A stretch of 64,000 nucleotides of DNA from Edolisoma coerulescens (lineage: Eukaryota > Chordata > Aves > Passeriformes > Campephagidae), in NCBI GenBank assembly GCA_013397115.1, contig VWZW01006282.1, positions 1,921,831 to 1,985,830 of the forward strand, in the 5' to 3' direction. The translations under genes were made by a program, and so were the position numbers. Below, one piece after another: positions 23,261 through 36,560 of this stretch (position 1 is the stretch's first letter; every line of letters starts with the position of its first letter). The notes under the pieces were generated by a model. That model had not been told where the DNA came from. It worked only from the letters and a program-made list of their open reading frames with translations, and did not search any database.

Positions 23261-24242
23261 GTTCACTGAAACTTCAAAATCACCTGTAGCTCATCACTGA
23301 GTTGTTTATAAAGCCATATAATCTGAACCACGGGCTTGGTGGTGCTGCTTAGGGCTTTTTAAACTGTGTTAAGATTTATGTACAGGAGAATTTTTTACTT
23401 TTAAGCCAGTGTTGATGGAAAATATTAAGTCACTTTTAGTGTTGCTTTTATGAGATATACTCACATACAACAGGAAAGTGGCTGATACAAACAATTATAA
23501 GAACTACAGCTCTTTAATTCAGTCTTGCATTCATTTTATGTATGGTAGATGCTGGTATCACCAATGACATACAGTAGCCATAGTGATGCAAAACAAGGCA
23601 ATAAATAGCATTTACAAACAAAGGAAAAATTCTGTTCTGGTGGATGAGTCACCTACTCTGAACCTTAAAATTCTCGTGTCAGTGAATTAAGAGGTACATT
23701 ACTTCCCCTAGGTTTAATTAAGCACAAATATAACAGAAATAACTGTTCTTGCATTTCTGTGAGAAAAGTACATTTAGAGAAGATTATCTTAAAAGCAGAG
23801 CTGAAGTGCTACAGTTGCAGGACCACACTATGCTGATATCTTTCCAGAGGCATGGAGCAAAAGCACAGATCACTTTCTGCTGCTCGTGATGGCACTAACA
23901 AGGTCAGTAACATACAGAGCAATATACAGCCTGACAAGTGCTAAACCACCTCCCATGAGAAAGGCCTCAGCAACAATGCACACATTTTTATTTTAGGTTT
24001 TGAACAGAGGGCAAAACTGACCTGTGAAATTCATGGGGGAAAACAGTATCTGGAGGAAGAGCAGCTTCAGGACTCAAAAATGTGCAGCACTTATGGAAAA
24101 TAGACAGGTTGTGTGATGCAAAGAAGTGTTTCCTTAAGGACAGGGGCACAAACACATTTTATGGGACAAGCTGAGCCATGTTTAGGAAGAGCTGTTACCT
24201 GAAGCAAGGATCAGTCTGGGGGATTCTCAGACATGCACTGAA

Positions 24243-24275
24243 CTGAGGCCTGATCCTGCTCTCACCTCCCCAGCC
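24243..24275. repeat. Possible tiny ancient repeat fragment
   Basis: AGGCCTGATCCTGCTCTCAC resembles the GGCCTGATTCTGCTCTCA module of old amniote repeats. It is only about 30 bases, so a chance match is possible. Confidence 0.25.
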
Positions 24276-24369
24276 AGGACAGGCAGCAAAGGGGACACCA
24301 GGCCAGAGCGTGAGGCTCTGTGGAGGACAAGCAGCAAGAACAGGGCAGTGACAGAGGAGAGCACGTTAC

Positions 24370-24472
24370 CTTCAATCACATCAATGGGTGTCACTTCCAA
24401 AAACTGTCCCTGCTGCAGGCGTCTGCGTCGCTGATGAAGTGTCGTGCAAAGTCAGTCAAATCCTAGAAGTGC
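24370..24472 (-). other. Probable 5' untranslated exon of the LBH-family gene
   Basis: A 103-base segment is bounded on the minus strand by a strong acceptor (TGTTGTCTCTTCCAG) and a good donor (GAAG/GTAACG). No reading frame is open across the whole exon, so it looks untranslated. It lies 4.2 kb upstream of the first coding exon. Splicing the two gives TGA-AGC-ATG just before the start, consistent with a leader. No RNA evidence is available; it could be a chance pair of splice-like sites. Confidence 0.45.
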
Positions 24473-27400
24473 CTGGAAGAGACAACACAGCAGAGTCAGA
24501 GCTTGTGACCAAAGGGACAACGCTGGCAGGCACTGGTGTGAGAGTTCTGCCGAAAGCTTGCTGCATAAACTCCCACTGTGAAGGTCTGTATCACTTCCTG
24601 TGCGAGATGGGATTTGATCTCGCTAAGGACCAAGCTCATGGAGCACCTTGTGAATTACTGAGGCAGTTAATGTACCAAAGCCACCTGAAGCTCTCAGCTG
24701 AAACACCTCACAATCTGACTCTTTGTGGTGAACCTTATTCCTTTGTGTGAATTACATAAAAACTGCTGAAACTGGGACACTCTGAAATCCTCCCATACAG
24801 AAACTGTACTGATAGTTGGAAAACTGGAAAATGAAAATGTATTCCCTCATTTGGCAGGATCAGTTTGTTTAGTGAGACTCAGTTCTACTGACCGAGACAC
24901 AAAGAAGACAACATATGCTCAAAGAAGGATCTGTTAACATTGCGTTACTGCACGGTTCTTTCAGAAGTCACAGGGGAAGTGATTTTTTGAGAGATCTACT
25001 CCAATTTGAAGGTAATACTTTGACTGGTATCAGGACAGGGAGCCTGCTGAGCAGAGGTGAGGATCCCACCATTTCAAAGTGTGAATCACTGATTTCTGAT
25101 GACTTCTCTGTCAGAAAGCCTTAGCTGATGAGCCTCAGGAGTTACAGTGCGTAAATATAGTCAGTATCTAGGCCAGAGATGATTTTCTGAGAAATTTGTT
25201 TAGCCCTACAGCTTTCTAAATATATATTCATGCCAGCCACAGCTATTTCCTTGGATGGGAAAAAGGTGTTTTCAGTGAAGTGAATGGCACTAGTACATAT
25301 ATTTTATATCCTCCAGTGGTTTGGATTCCAGCCCAAATGATTAAACAAATCTACCTGCTCTGGAAGCCTTCCTACCAAGATTTATAACACTGGATTAAAC
25401 TGCACACAGATTTTATTCAAAAACAGTGACAGAGGAAAAATTGTGTATTGCATTCTGGAGTTTCTTCTCATGCCACAGGCCATGCTTATTGAAAATCAAG
25501 GAAGCAGGAAATCACTTCTCCATCCCCAGGATTCAATTCAGAAGGTTTAATTCTTGTCTGGCAATTTTCCTTCCTAACCAATGACCAAACCGACTTCAGA
25601 GAGGCTAATGTTTTGTCCCTTAAAAATTCATGACTAGACTCAATGCTTGTCTCTTATAAAAACAAGGGAGCATCTGATACCATGCGATCCAATGCTTTGG
25701 GAAGAAGATTTTTATCCCACTACCCATTACAAAGCCGCTGTTATTAAACCCATGAAAATTCAGCTTGAACTTGTCTACCTTCAGTGACTCCTTCAGAAAA
25801 GAGTGGATGTAATAAGAACAATTATTACACTGAGTCACCTGTCAATGAGAGACAAAAGGGTGTAAGAGATAAGGAACCAGGCACCACATGGTCACTGGTT
25901 GGAATCCAAGCCAGGCCACTTTCTATTTAGAGTTATCTTCAGGTGACTGGTTAGTGGTATACAAGGATCCATGCAGTACTGAATTCATTAAACCCACATC
26001 CATTGCTTTCCAGTTTCAGCAAAGGACTTCTGGATGTAACTGACCCAAGCCCAGTCCCCTCTCTGGTGTTTTGGGCAACTCTGTCCTATGGTGCATGCAG
26101 TGTTGGACAGGGGATGTCAGCCCCTGGTGCTCAGGTACTTGAAACCTGTAATAAAAAACAAAAATCACTTCAGGACTGCAGCAGGGAAAACGTCCCTTCT
26201 CTCAGTACCACAGCCATATTTAAAACCAGAAAAATTTCTTCCCAGTCAAGACTGTTGTAGAGTTCAGCGTTTCCAGTGTACAGAACTACCAGAATGCATT
26301 AACTCTCTGAACAGAAAATACTCCCTTTACCTACCTAATAGATGTGATTACCTTCTTTGGCTGACAACAGAAGAAAGATAAACTAAACCCCTTCCTTCTA
26401 TGATACTGCTTAATCTTTTAAAAACCAGGCACAGCTACTGAGACCATGCAAAGAGCTTTTACTGCAATGGAAACCATCCAGAAATTAATCAAGTAAAGCC
26501 TTTCTCTGGTTATCTCTTCTTGTCCCTTCTTACTTTTACCCACCTTTGCTGCTTTCCAGCCTGGAGCCCACTTGCTCAATGCACCCTCTTCCAACCCGAC
26601 CATCTTCTGCCACCAAAATAACTTGCCCTCCTTTGCCTCAGCTTGATAACCAGCTTCTTCTCTGGCTGCAGGAGCACCAACACAGCTGTACTGTCATTAA
26701 CAGTGACCAAGTCAAGTCTCAGACACCAGTGGTACTGCCTGGCCACCGCTCCTCTGGGCTTGCCGAGCCTGGCTATACCTTGCAGCAAAGAACAGTTAAT
26801 TCTGGGATTACTCCAATGAACTGGTCATGTCTTGCCTCTTTAGGAGCCACAGCATCAAGCAAGGGAATCCTAAGATTTCCTAAGTTCTCACCAGTGAGAC
26901 CAAGGAATGCTTCAGTGGTGGCCCCTTTGCCCAGACCAAGGGCCCTCAGCTCACACAAGGGGAGGAATTTCCACCCGTGCTGGTGGCATGGATCACAAGC
27001 CCAGGAACTGAAAGGTGCTCTCTGGGCTTCTCTCACACTTTGGAAAGCATCTGGAACACACTGCCTTTTTGGAGCTTCTCCAACCTGAGGACACAGCCTG
27101 TCCCAGTGGGGTGGTCTCACCACCCACAGGAGAACAACTAGCGCTGGAGCAGAAGTGAGATATTGGGCAGCAGCTCTGGTCATCTGGGGTGTATGGGAAG
27201 CCCAGCCTGGCTGTCTCTCCTGAGTCTGCTCTCCATGGGGGCAGAGGACGCCACCAGGCACAGCAGCAGAGGCCTCTCCTTGGGATAAATCCACTGTGAA
27301 TTGCAAAGTAGATGTTTTTAAAGCAAGCATGCTTTATTGGGCAAAACAGAAATAGGAACTGGCTGCAGGTTTCAATCCTAGCAACCCACAGATAGTCCAC

Positions 27401-30400
27401 TTGATAAAGGAGCCTGTTTCAGAGGCTCCGAGCCCCAAGCTTTTCCCCAGCAGGCAGCAGCACCTCCAAAATCAGGGCACTTCTATTTAGAGATTCCTCC
27501 TACTCTGAAAACATCACCCCTTCTCCCTGAGCTGCCCCAGTGCTGGAGACAACTGGGTGGCAAAGTGAGACCTGACCTCAGGATGCCAGGGCTGCAGCTA
27601 GATTAGAAGGGACTGCAGGACACCCTCTTCCCTTCCCAGGCTTCCTGAAGTAATCATTTCCCACTGAGCACTCATGGAAATATTATGATAACAGCCTAAC
27701 AATACCACATTGAAGGTGCCCCTTCTAACAAAGTGTAGATAGGAGGCAGAAATTGGCCTTGAACCACTGCTACACTTGCAAATTGATCATTTTTCTGGCA
27801 TGGCAGAAACGGGAGCCCTCCCCTCCTTATTTCAGCAGGACAATCCCAAGGGCTTTTCCAGCCCTGTGGTTAAATTGTGCTGGACAGACGCCCCCCACGA
27901 GGCTCTGCTGGCTCAGCCTCGTGTGCAGGAGCGCCGCAAGGACGGAGCTCCGGGTGCTGGCCCGTGCAATCGCAGCACACACACGGCTCCCACTGATCCG
28001 GACACCGCCGCAAACAAACCGGGAGCTCAACCTTGGGCAGCTGGGCCCCACCTCCCGCCTCACCCCACCACAGCCCATGGATAAACGCAAACTTTTCTTC
28101 ATTCAGGGAGTCGAGCCTTTGTGTGTGCTACAAAAAGAAACCCCTGCTACTGATTACAAGGAAAACTGGGACAGGGCGTGCATGAGAATGGCGTTAGGTG
28201 GGAGAAGCAATGGTCAGCTGCTTGCATTTTGCAGAGTGGAAAATTTCGATGGGTCACAGGAAACCCTGCTCAGCAAGTCCCAATAAACAAACAGGTCAAA
28301 GGAGGTTTTTCCACCCAGAAGAAGAAAGGGTGCCTTATTCGGGCCATGCTGCTGCAGCAGAGCAGGCTGTCAGTTCAGCCAGGGTGGAGGAGTGGGCAAT
28401 CTACAGCAGAGCTACAGTTGTGGTGATGGATGAAGCTACGAAGGGGCTGCTCATGGTACAATAAGGTGCACGTGCCTGCAAGGAAAGTCAGATGGCATTT
28501 TCCACAGCCAGGTGCTTCTGTGGACCCAACTCTTCTATGTCTCAGTCTTCTGTTGGTTACGACTAACAGAAGGAGGATGGAACTACGGCTGAGAACCACA
28601 CAGGTGGCCTGGGCCACCCACAGGCAGGACTGTGCCCAGTACTCTGCTGAAGGTGGGACAGTAACTTCAGCATCTTGGCACAACCCAAAACAAGCACTTA
28701 CCTCAGTGACACCCCACAGCCTCCAGTTTCCCTGACTGCTACTCAGCTCAGCTTTTGCACAATGTGGGTAGGAACTCAGACAGGGTCTTTGTTTCCCCTG
28801 GTTACACTTTTGTAATGGATGCCCCTTATGAAGTACTGTGGAGTCCATGGGACTAGCAAAATGTAAATCACCTCATGGACCACAGAAGATAAATGTATGA
28901 ACTCCTATTTAAACCTCCCACTTCTTTTTGGATGCAAATCTCTTTCCTAAGCAACTGAGAAAAGTGCGATATGTGTCAGAGTCTGGAGATTAGAGATCTG
29001 TTCTGTTCCCTCATTTCAGAAACTCTTGTCTTCGGCCACCCACGCAGTACTTGAGTTCTGCTCTCCACAGGCCAAAGCTGCCTTCCTCTCCTCGGCAGCG
29101 TGTGCTCCACAGAAGACGTCGATCTCTCTCAGGAAGCAGCAAGATGAAACGACTCTCGAAGTGGAGGAGCTGAGGCATTTTAGCATGAGACATAGCACGT
29201 AGTTTGGGAGAGCGAAAAGGGGTAGGAGGCTGCTATTTCCAGACCGCGCTGCCTCTCACCGCTAACTTCACGGCGAGCTGCAGTTTTTACTGTTCCTGCT
29301 CCAAAGAAACTACTGGGGTAAATATCGCCCTGGGGAATTTCTCAGACACTCATCTGTGGACTCCCAACACTACAAAACACAGGCTTGCGAAGGGCTGGTG
29401 CTGGCAGATGACTCTAACTCAGCCTCCTTGACTCCTGGTGTTGCACAATGAGCCACTGGGGAGCCACTGCTCTTCTTACATCCCCGGATCCCGGAGCGCC
29501 ATGCCTACATCCAAACCTCAACTTCCAGTTTGCTGTAGTTGTCCAAGTTCCTACTGGCCCTCTTGGCAAAAAGGAGCTAAAAACTAGATTCAAAAATGGT
29601 CAAAGAAGAAGTAAAAAGAACTAAAATGTGCCTGTGTTTAACTATCACAATTTTTAAAGCAATCTCATGATTTAGGGGTGATTCAACTCAAAGCTTTTTC
29701 AAATGATATTTGCAATGCTGCTTGCTATGGGTGCTTCCTTGGTGGATTCTTCCTTTTGCTTTTTCTTTTCTCCTGGCTGCTTTAAAGCAGCTCATTTATT
29801 TCAGCTCTTTGATCTCAGCACTAAACTACCTGAGCTTCCTCCTGGAAGATGCCACAAGGGATAGGTACAGCAGGAGAGGAAGGGGGGCAGCCAGACAGGA
29901 TGCTTGGAGACAGGGAAGGGGAGCAGACAGCCAGGAAGCATGTGTAGAGCAGCAGAGGGAGGAAGAAGTAGAGCAGATGGGAAGAATGACTAAGCCAGCT
30001 CCTCTGAATTCTGGTAGACCTTGATATCATGGAAATCTCCACAGAGCCCTCATAGAACCGTCTGCCAAGAGAAAGTTTGGATTTATTTCTTTAACATCAA
30101 AATCGACAGCTAATTGATGTGAGAGGAACTCATTAGGAAAACACCCCATCAAAATTAGAGATAAGCCTCAACAAGCTGTTAAATGTTTTAGAGGTATCTC
30201 TTTTGGTATATGTTGTGCAAATACTCTCTCATCTGAGAACTTGCTTTTGGGATCAGAAACGCCTGTGCTGAGCAGAGTAATTCTGCATAGGCTTTAATTT
30301 CCCTTAACAACCTTATGAAGCCAGCACCTTACAAATAACTATATTGCTCCTTTTAACTCAGAGCAACCCTTACTAAAGGCTTTTAGAAAGAAATGGCTTT

Positions 30401-33224
30401 GTTTCTGGGATCTTCTCTGGAAGATGACGATTCTCTCATCCCAAGTATTTCACGCCACAATTATCGCTCACCTTGCAGCACCCGTGGGAATCAGCGACAG
30501 ATTAAAATTGGTTTCCTGAGCTTCTTTCTACTATTCCCTAGGTATTTTTGGATACTCCGGAATTCAAACCACAGTCCCACAAGCAGGAGAGCAGGGAAAA
30601 AACATCTTAGAGCATCAACATAGAGTACATGATTCTCAGATGGAAATGTCATGGGAAAAGGGTTGCAAAACGTTTGATGTCTTGCTGGCACCACGAAAGA
30701 ATACTCCGGATAGTCTGTCACTGGGCTCATTTCTAGGTAACAGAGTAGGGTAAGAGGTTATGTGCAGTCAGATAGAACAGTATTTACTTAAAAGACAAAT
30801 TAGTTATTTCCTTGTAACTTTGGGGAAATTAGAATACAGTGCGATCAGTATTGTAACATGATACAATATTGAGCTTTTAGCAGAGAATTTAGCAAGGCAA
30901 ATGAAGCAAAAGTGTAGTAGAAGTGAAGTAAAAGATTTTTAAAAAACGAGCAAACAAGAACCCACCAGACACTCCTAAGAGAACAAAGACAATCAAGTGG
31001 CTATTAATATTCCTTCTTGACAATTAACAGCACAACCACAGGTGTCACAATATCACAACCTAACACCCGAGACGCAGCTGGTTTTCTCCAGGAATTAAAA
31101 CTCCGTCACCTCAATTGAATTTCCAAGCATGGGAAGCTGCCCTAGCCCAAGATGGAGGATACGAGAACACTGTGCCTTACCACAGTAGGAATGGGGAAGA
31201 TGGAGGGTGAGGACAACACAGCTAAAAATTAAGAAATCACTAAAGAAACAAAAATTCAGTGTGCTTTTTTTTTAATGAGTCATTAACACTGAAAGCAGAT
31301 ATGCATTAACAAGGCTGTGAGTCTTCCTGCCAACCAATTAACATTCACCTTCTGGATCTAGAGGTCTACTAAGTATTTGCACAGAGGCAGTTTACGTGTG
31401 TGCATGTCAGAGACAGAACTCAGCTGAAAATTCAGGTTACATCCTACACAAGTGGTAGTGGTCTCAACGGAGGAGCTGGACTTGGACTATTTTCTCCTAG
31501 TCCTATGGGGACATGGGCACTATGGGGTAAAACACTGTGGGATCAGTCAATGCACACTGATGAGAGAAGGGGATTGTCCTGCTGGACCGCAGCTTCTTCC
31601 AGCACTAGTATCTGTTCTGCACGGGACTGGTTATGCTCTCTCCAAACCATGAAGGAGAGGGGGTCCCAGACCCTGAGGACTTGCAATCAAAGAGGGACAA
31701 AGACTGAGATGAGATTTTAAGGACATGTTGGTATCAATCAGTCAACTTCATTCCAGCTGGATGTTACTGGTTGGCAGCTTTCCTGAGGTTTGCAATAAAG
31801 CCTTCCCTGGAGACTGAAAATTCAGGAAATTTATTGTTTTACAGAATTTTCCAGAGAATGTGCATGTTTGGGGAGCAAAGGGAAGGGCTGTTGCTGAGGC
31901 AGATATTGGTCTCCTTGAAGTCCTGGCAGAGCTCTTCCTGCCTTGAATGACATAGGATCAAGGCTTCTCTGACCAACCTCTCCAAAACAGAAGTGGTTAA
32001 ATGGGCTCAAACACAGGGGCATAATTTCAGAAATGAGAGAGAAGGAGCAATTTCAGCCCGTGAAGCTCTGTGGTTGGTACCTGATCTACGCAAAAGCCTG
32101 TTGCTTAATACAAAGAGATCATTGTGAGAAGGGAGGGAAAGTAGTAACTATATTTGTACATTATTTCTTCTGCTAAAGTAATGTACCAAAGACGTTGGAG
32201 GAAATTCCACCTGATTGACAAAATGTCAGGCTAGAACGGGAAAGCAACGAAAGCGGGTCAAGTCATTCCCTGTTTGCTTGTTTTCTCTTTGTAATCATAA
32301 TGTTGACTCTGAAAACATGTTTTTTAAATGGCATATTAATTATCGAAATCCTGGGCTGTGAGCTGGATTCTTTTCTGGGCAAAAAAATTGTTGCTCATTA
32401 AAACTAAGAGAAGGAAAACACTGGCTTGAGCCTGCTTGTGCGTAGGCAGAATTTCCCTGCTTCGCCTTCCTTTACAGGCTACTCATAAGGAGGCATTGTG
32501 CCGTGAGCCAGGCAGGCTACAGGGCAGGTGTGAGAACACCAGCTCTGGATCCTTCAGTAAGATGTGAACCTATAGCCAGGAGGGCTTCCATTGCTGTACT
32601 GACTGTACAACTGCAGTAAAAATCTCAGTCAGAAAGAGACTAATGGAAACAAATTTCTCTCTGTGTATTGCTTATTGTGGCTGGAGGGTTAATGCTACAT
32701 CCAGGCTAACCCAACTCCCCTCCACGACTGTAGCCATATTCAGAGATGCACAAACACAGCTCTGTCCCAGATGAAAAGAAATTTTTTGTGGTATGTTCAT
32801 TTGGCAGATGGAAAATACTCACACCCCTTGCTCAGACTGAAACATAGTCCTCATTTACAGAGCAAAGTAGGTTCTTTCATTCTGTAAAAGTAATCGTATG
32901 TGTGGCATTTGCTACCTGATGGGAAACGCAGGATTTCAGTGTTCATTTCAGCTCGGCTGCAAGCAAAAGCATCATTGTCTTAAACTTGTGCTTTGTTAGT
33001 CGCTTACTCGCCTCAAAAGTTGTCTTGGAAAAAAAAAAAAAGGCATAAACGAATAGCTGAGGCGATCGCAGCCCACAAATGAACAACTCCCTCAGCGCTG
33101 TGCTCATTCATCGGGATTCCTTCACACAGCCCTTTCGGCTGCCGAACGAGTTGGGTGGTGTTTTTTTGAACGAGAACCCTTTTTCTCGGTGAATTCTCCT
33201 TAACACCCTTTACTCGAACAAACA
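24473..33224. other. Probable first intron or upstream DNA of the LBH-family gene
   Basis: No coding exon is recognised. A mildly CpG-containing patch lies at about 27880-28060 and another at about 29020-29290. The 30060-30380 part is AT-rich with TAAT motifs. Open frames of 135-185 codons at 26546-27400 overlap on both strands and look like chance. Whether this is intronic depends on the CpG island being the promoter. Confidence 0.45.
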
Positions 33225-34160
33225 AGCATGTGGAGAAACAAGCGGCGGCAGAAGCGCGCGTTCTGCCTCTCCCTCTCCCATTACCCCTCAGCCGGCCGTG
33301 GGACCGGAGCGCTTCTCCCCGCTCCGCGCTCCGCGCTGCCGACCCGCCCCGCACGGCCCCGCAGCGCCCGACCCGCGGCACCNNNNNNNNNNNNNNNNNN
33401 NNNNNNNNNNNNNNNNNNNNNNNNNNNNNNNNNNNNNNNNNNNNNNNNNNNNNNNNNNNNNNNNNNNNNNNNNNNNNNNNNNNNNNNNNNNNNNNNNNNN
33501 NNNNNNNNNNNNNNNNNNNNNNNNNNNNNNNNNNNNNNNNNNNNNNNNNNNNNNNNNNNNNNNNNNNNNNNNNNNNNNNNNNNNNNNNNNNNNNNNNNNN
33601 NNNNNNNNNNNNNNNNNNNNNNNNNNNNNNNNNNNNNNNNNNNNNNNNNNNNNNNNNNNNNNNNNNNNNNNNNNNNNNNNNNNNNNNNNNNNNNNNNNNN
33701 NNNNNNNNNNNNNNNNNNNNNNNNNNNNNNNNNNNNNNNNNNNNNNNNNNNNNNNNNNNNNNNNNNNNNNNNNNNNNNNNNNNNNNNNNNNNNNNNNNNN
33801 NNNNNNNNNNNNNNNNNNNNNNNNNNNNNNNNNNNNNNNNNNTCACAGCGCCCCAGGCGTGGGACGGAGATCCCGGAGGGGTCACTCTCCCGGAGCAGTT
33901 CCCCCTCTCCCCTTGCTTTGCTCACGGATGTCCCGAGCCCGCCCCGCGGCAGTCCTTGCTGAGAAAACGTCGAATGCGGGAAGCACAAACTTTTTGGGTT
34001 TCTTTTTGGAGGGGTTCTTTTTTTGCGGGGGGCGGGTGCTCCACACCGGGGTGAGCTTGCCNTTTCCCAGCTGCATCCCGGGCCCGCGGCAGGGACACGC
34101 TCTGCCGTGCGCAGTATCCCACCAGCTTGTCCCGAGGGGCTGCAGAGCTGGGGCTGGCCA
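33225..34160. promoter_or_regulatory. CpG island interrupted by an assembly gap; likely promoter
   Basis: Both flanks of the gap are GC-rich and dense in CpG. The left side (33230-33382) contains CGGCCG, repeated CCGCGCTCCGCGC and CCGCCCC GC-box-like motifs. The right side (33843-34160) has CCCGGAG, GCCCGCCCCGCGG and GGGCCCGCGG. Sharp AT-rich borders on each side are typical of an island. It lies about 9 kb upstream of the putative leader exon of the minus-strand LBH-family gene, making it the best promoter candidate for that gene. Transcription in the other direction cannot be excluded. No first exon can be defined because the centre is missing. Confidence 0.65.
33383..33842. other. Assembly gap (460 N)
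   Basis: A run of 460 unresolved bases sits inside the CpG island; one more N occurs at 34062. Long open frames reported across it are artefacts of translating N. GC-rich promoter sequence is a common cause of such gaps in bird assemblies. Confidence 0.99.
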
Positions 34161-35138
34161 GAGTCTGTGCCAGGGCTGTGGTAAGGGGCTCCCCTCTGCC
34201 AGGGGCCCACTGGAGACAGGCTGTCAGGGGGCATCTGCAGCTCTGCATGTATTGGTGGTGCTAGTGATGGAGGCAGAAAACACACGCAGTGGCAGAAGTC
34301 ACACTGGTGGCAGCAGCCTGGGGAGCAGTGGCAGAGAAATGTGGATGTACAAAGGAGCATGGTCCTCCCCACTGCTGGGCATCCCCGCGGGAAGCAGCTC
34401 AAATTCGGGTGCTAAGGGATGCGAGGGGGGCCCAGACCTGCCTCCCTCCCTCTGCACGTCCAGCAATGGGAGCTGTGGCTTCAGCCTGCAGACCTGCAGC
34501 CCCTGGGATCCCCTCTTTGCCAGGCTCAAAGGACGGACAGGCACCATGGCTGCTGGAACAGGCCTTTCCTTTAGTGCCTTTCCCAAGAGTGGCACTTCCA
34601 GCACAAGCACACAAGAGCACGATGGAGCAGTGGGAACACTTCAAGGGAGATGGGTGTCAACCAGAGGAGAGAGACCCTTCCAGCATTTGTTTTGTGTGAG
34701 GTCCTGTAAAACGAATGCCAGCATGCATGGATGGCACAGGGTGCATGGAGCATCCAGGGGAGGCACAGCTGCAGGTGAAGAGGAAACAATGTGTAACCTC
34801 TGCTTCAATCTCCTCTGCTCCATCTAACATTGAGTTGTCAGGAAATAAGGAGCTCAGCCTCCATTTCAGGGTGATTCATGCTTGGCTGGTGGGGGTGAAA
34901 ATGTCAGCTGCTGCTGATTTAAGGGAAGAGACCGCCTGTTTCTGTGGGCAATGGTGGAAGGTAATTCAATTAGGGCGGTGGGACAGTGCTGGCACAGCTG
35001 CAGTCAGCTCTTCATGCACCCAGGCTGGTGGATGAGAGGGTTCTGTGCCCATGCCCAGTAAACCCATTTGGGAGTGCAAGCAGCTCCTTCTAAAGGATAT
35101 ATATAGATATATGTACACTCTCTACACAGGGAGTGTAT

Positions 35139-35858
35139 CTACTGGGATTTTTCCAGTGCTGAGGTTATGGGTATGAATTCCAACCCAACAGCCACCCAAG
35201 AACCAGTTTTGTAGGCTCTCCTTTGGGAGCTGCTCTTGAACTGTGAGCTTATATGCACTTTGTGCTTTTTACACACTCCTTTTGCAAGTGTGTATAAAAC
35301 ATAGCTATTTACTATATGGTTTAATCCTATATATTCGATGTACAGCTTTACTGTATAGCTCAGTGTTCTGAGAATGAACCCCATGTGGCAAGGGGCTGGC
35401 CAATTGTTTCTGACAGTTTTGTTCCCGGACTCCTGAGTTATTCTTGCCTGAGGACAGAACAGCTGCAAGGGGAGATTTATCCTGTGGATGCTAAAACCAA
35501 CTTCCCAATAACATCGGGATTGCAGGAAAACTTTAAGAAGGTGTCCCTGGGACCAGCACCCCAGGGAGATATTAGGGTGCATGTGTACCCTATCAGGGAG
35601 GTATTCCATAAGGGAAGTACCCCTTGTGCAGTGCAAGGGTGGGACAGGGCAGGATTCCGACATGGGGCTGGACAAGCTGTTCCACTGTTCTCCAGAGAAA
35701 CCACTGCTACTGCTTCTGCCAGCTGTATCTAAGGGCACCGGAATCTTGCAGGGAGGTCGGTGGGGAGAGTGAAATTCGTCCAAGGGACTTTTCCCCTTCC
35801 TTTCACTTCCTGCCTCAGCATTTTCCCAAGCTGCTTCACCAGGAGCTGCAAAAGGCAA
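35139..35858 (-). other. Unassigned open reading frame, 239 codons; probably not a gene
   Basis: This is the longest gap-free open frame in the window. I recognise no domain, no signal peptide and no splice partner. An overlapping 115-codon frame is open on the other strand (35385-35732), which points to locally low stop-codon density. A decayed retroelement or a long non-coding RNA exon are alternatives. It may be chance. Confidence 0.12.
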
Positions 35859-36419
35859 GGTGGAGAGCAGAGACAGGCAGTGACTACTGTCAAGGAAAAC
35901 AATGGTTTAAAGCTATTTTGAGCTTTGTGGAAATAACAATTTATTTTGGTTTTGTGGCCCCAAGGAAGAGAAGAGCAAGCTTCTGTCTCCACCACAGGAT
36001 CTGTTTAGGCCTGGGTGGCAGATGTGCCTCAATGGCACACAGAGGCTGCACCCAGCCCGGTGGGCACTGAGGGACATTCTGTCTTCTGTCGGCCCCCATG
36101 GTGACCTGCAGAGTGTTGTGGGGCTCAAGATGTGTCTGTGGCAGCTAGAGAAAACATTTAGAAGCAATATCTGCCTAGTGCTCTCCAAGAGAACTCTGAA
36201 GTTGTGTTTCCGACCCTTGAGGTCTCGAGTGAGGCATTTGCTTTGCTCCATGGGCAAGTTCAACAGGCCCCAGTTGGGAATGCAGAGGATATGGGTGGGA
36301 TATCCTGTGTGGGCTCCTGGAAGTCCCATACTGGTTGTTTCTGAAGCCCACTGCAGTTTCTAAAAATAGGCTGTATGGCAAAGGTTCTCTTGATGATGAA
36401 CAGGGTAAGTGCCAGTCAA

Positions 36420-36560
36420 CCAATGTTATTCCTGTGTAACTGATCTGAACACTTCACAGACTGAAGTTATTTCCCGATTAATTATGCCAGGAGACCACAA
36501 GTATTGGATAGGTGCCTTTGTTAAATGAATCTCATGGAAATAATTATTGGCTCCAAGAGA
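36420..36560. promoter_or_regulatory. Candidate regulatory element
   Basis: CGATTAATTATG at 36475-36486 and AATAATTATTGG at about 36539 form paired homeodomain-type sites in unique sequence. Weak evidence. Confidence 0.2.

Larger units (their letters stand above)
20160..24369 (-). other. Intron between the putative leader exon and the first coding exon
   Basis: About 4.2 kb, depending on the leader exon being real. It carries an ancient repeat at about 20640-20830 and two AT-rich, homeodomain-motif-bearing stretches (21420-21560 and 22930-23260) that are candidate regulatory elements. The 23300-24240 part is AT-rich with no gene. Confidence 0.45.

Noticed and set aside
24388..24750. 120-codon plus-strand frame.
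   Set aside because: It overlaps the minus-strand leader exon candidate and has no recognisable domain.
26546..27400. Overlapping frames of 180, 185 and 135 codons.
   Set aside because: No domain, no splice signals at the ends, and both strands are equally open.
30393..30730. Protein-looking frames on both strands (SSLEDDDSLIPSISRHNY on plus; MSPVTDYPEYSFVVPARH on minus) that might be exons.
   Set aside because: No convincing acceptor/donor pair at their edges and no family recognised.
33013..34827. Several very long open frames (up to 509 codons) around 33-34.8 kb on both strands.
   Set aside because: They owe their length to the 460 N and to the stop-poor CpG island; the readable ends match no protein and disagree between frames.
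35385..35732. Possible weak retroviral gag-like wording in the plus-strand frame (VHVYPIREVFHKG).
   Set aside because: The resemblance is a few residues only, with no LTRs, zinc knuckle or polymerase frame nearby.
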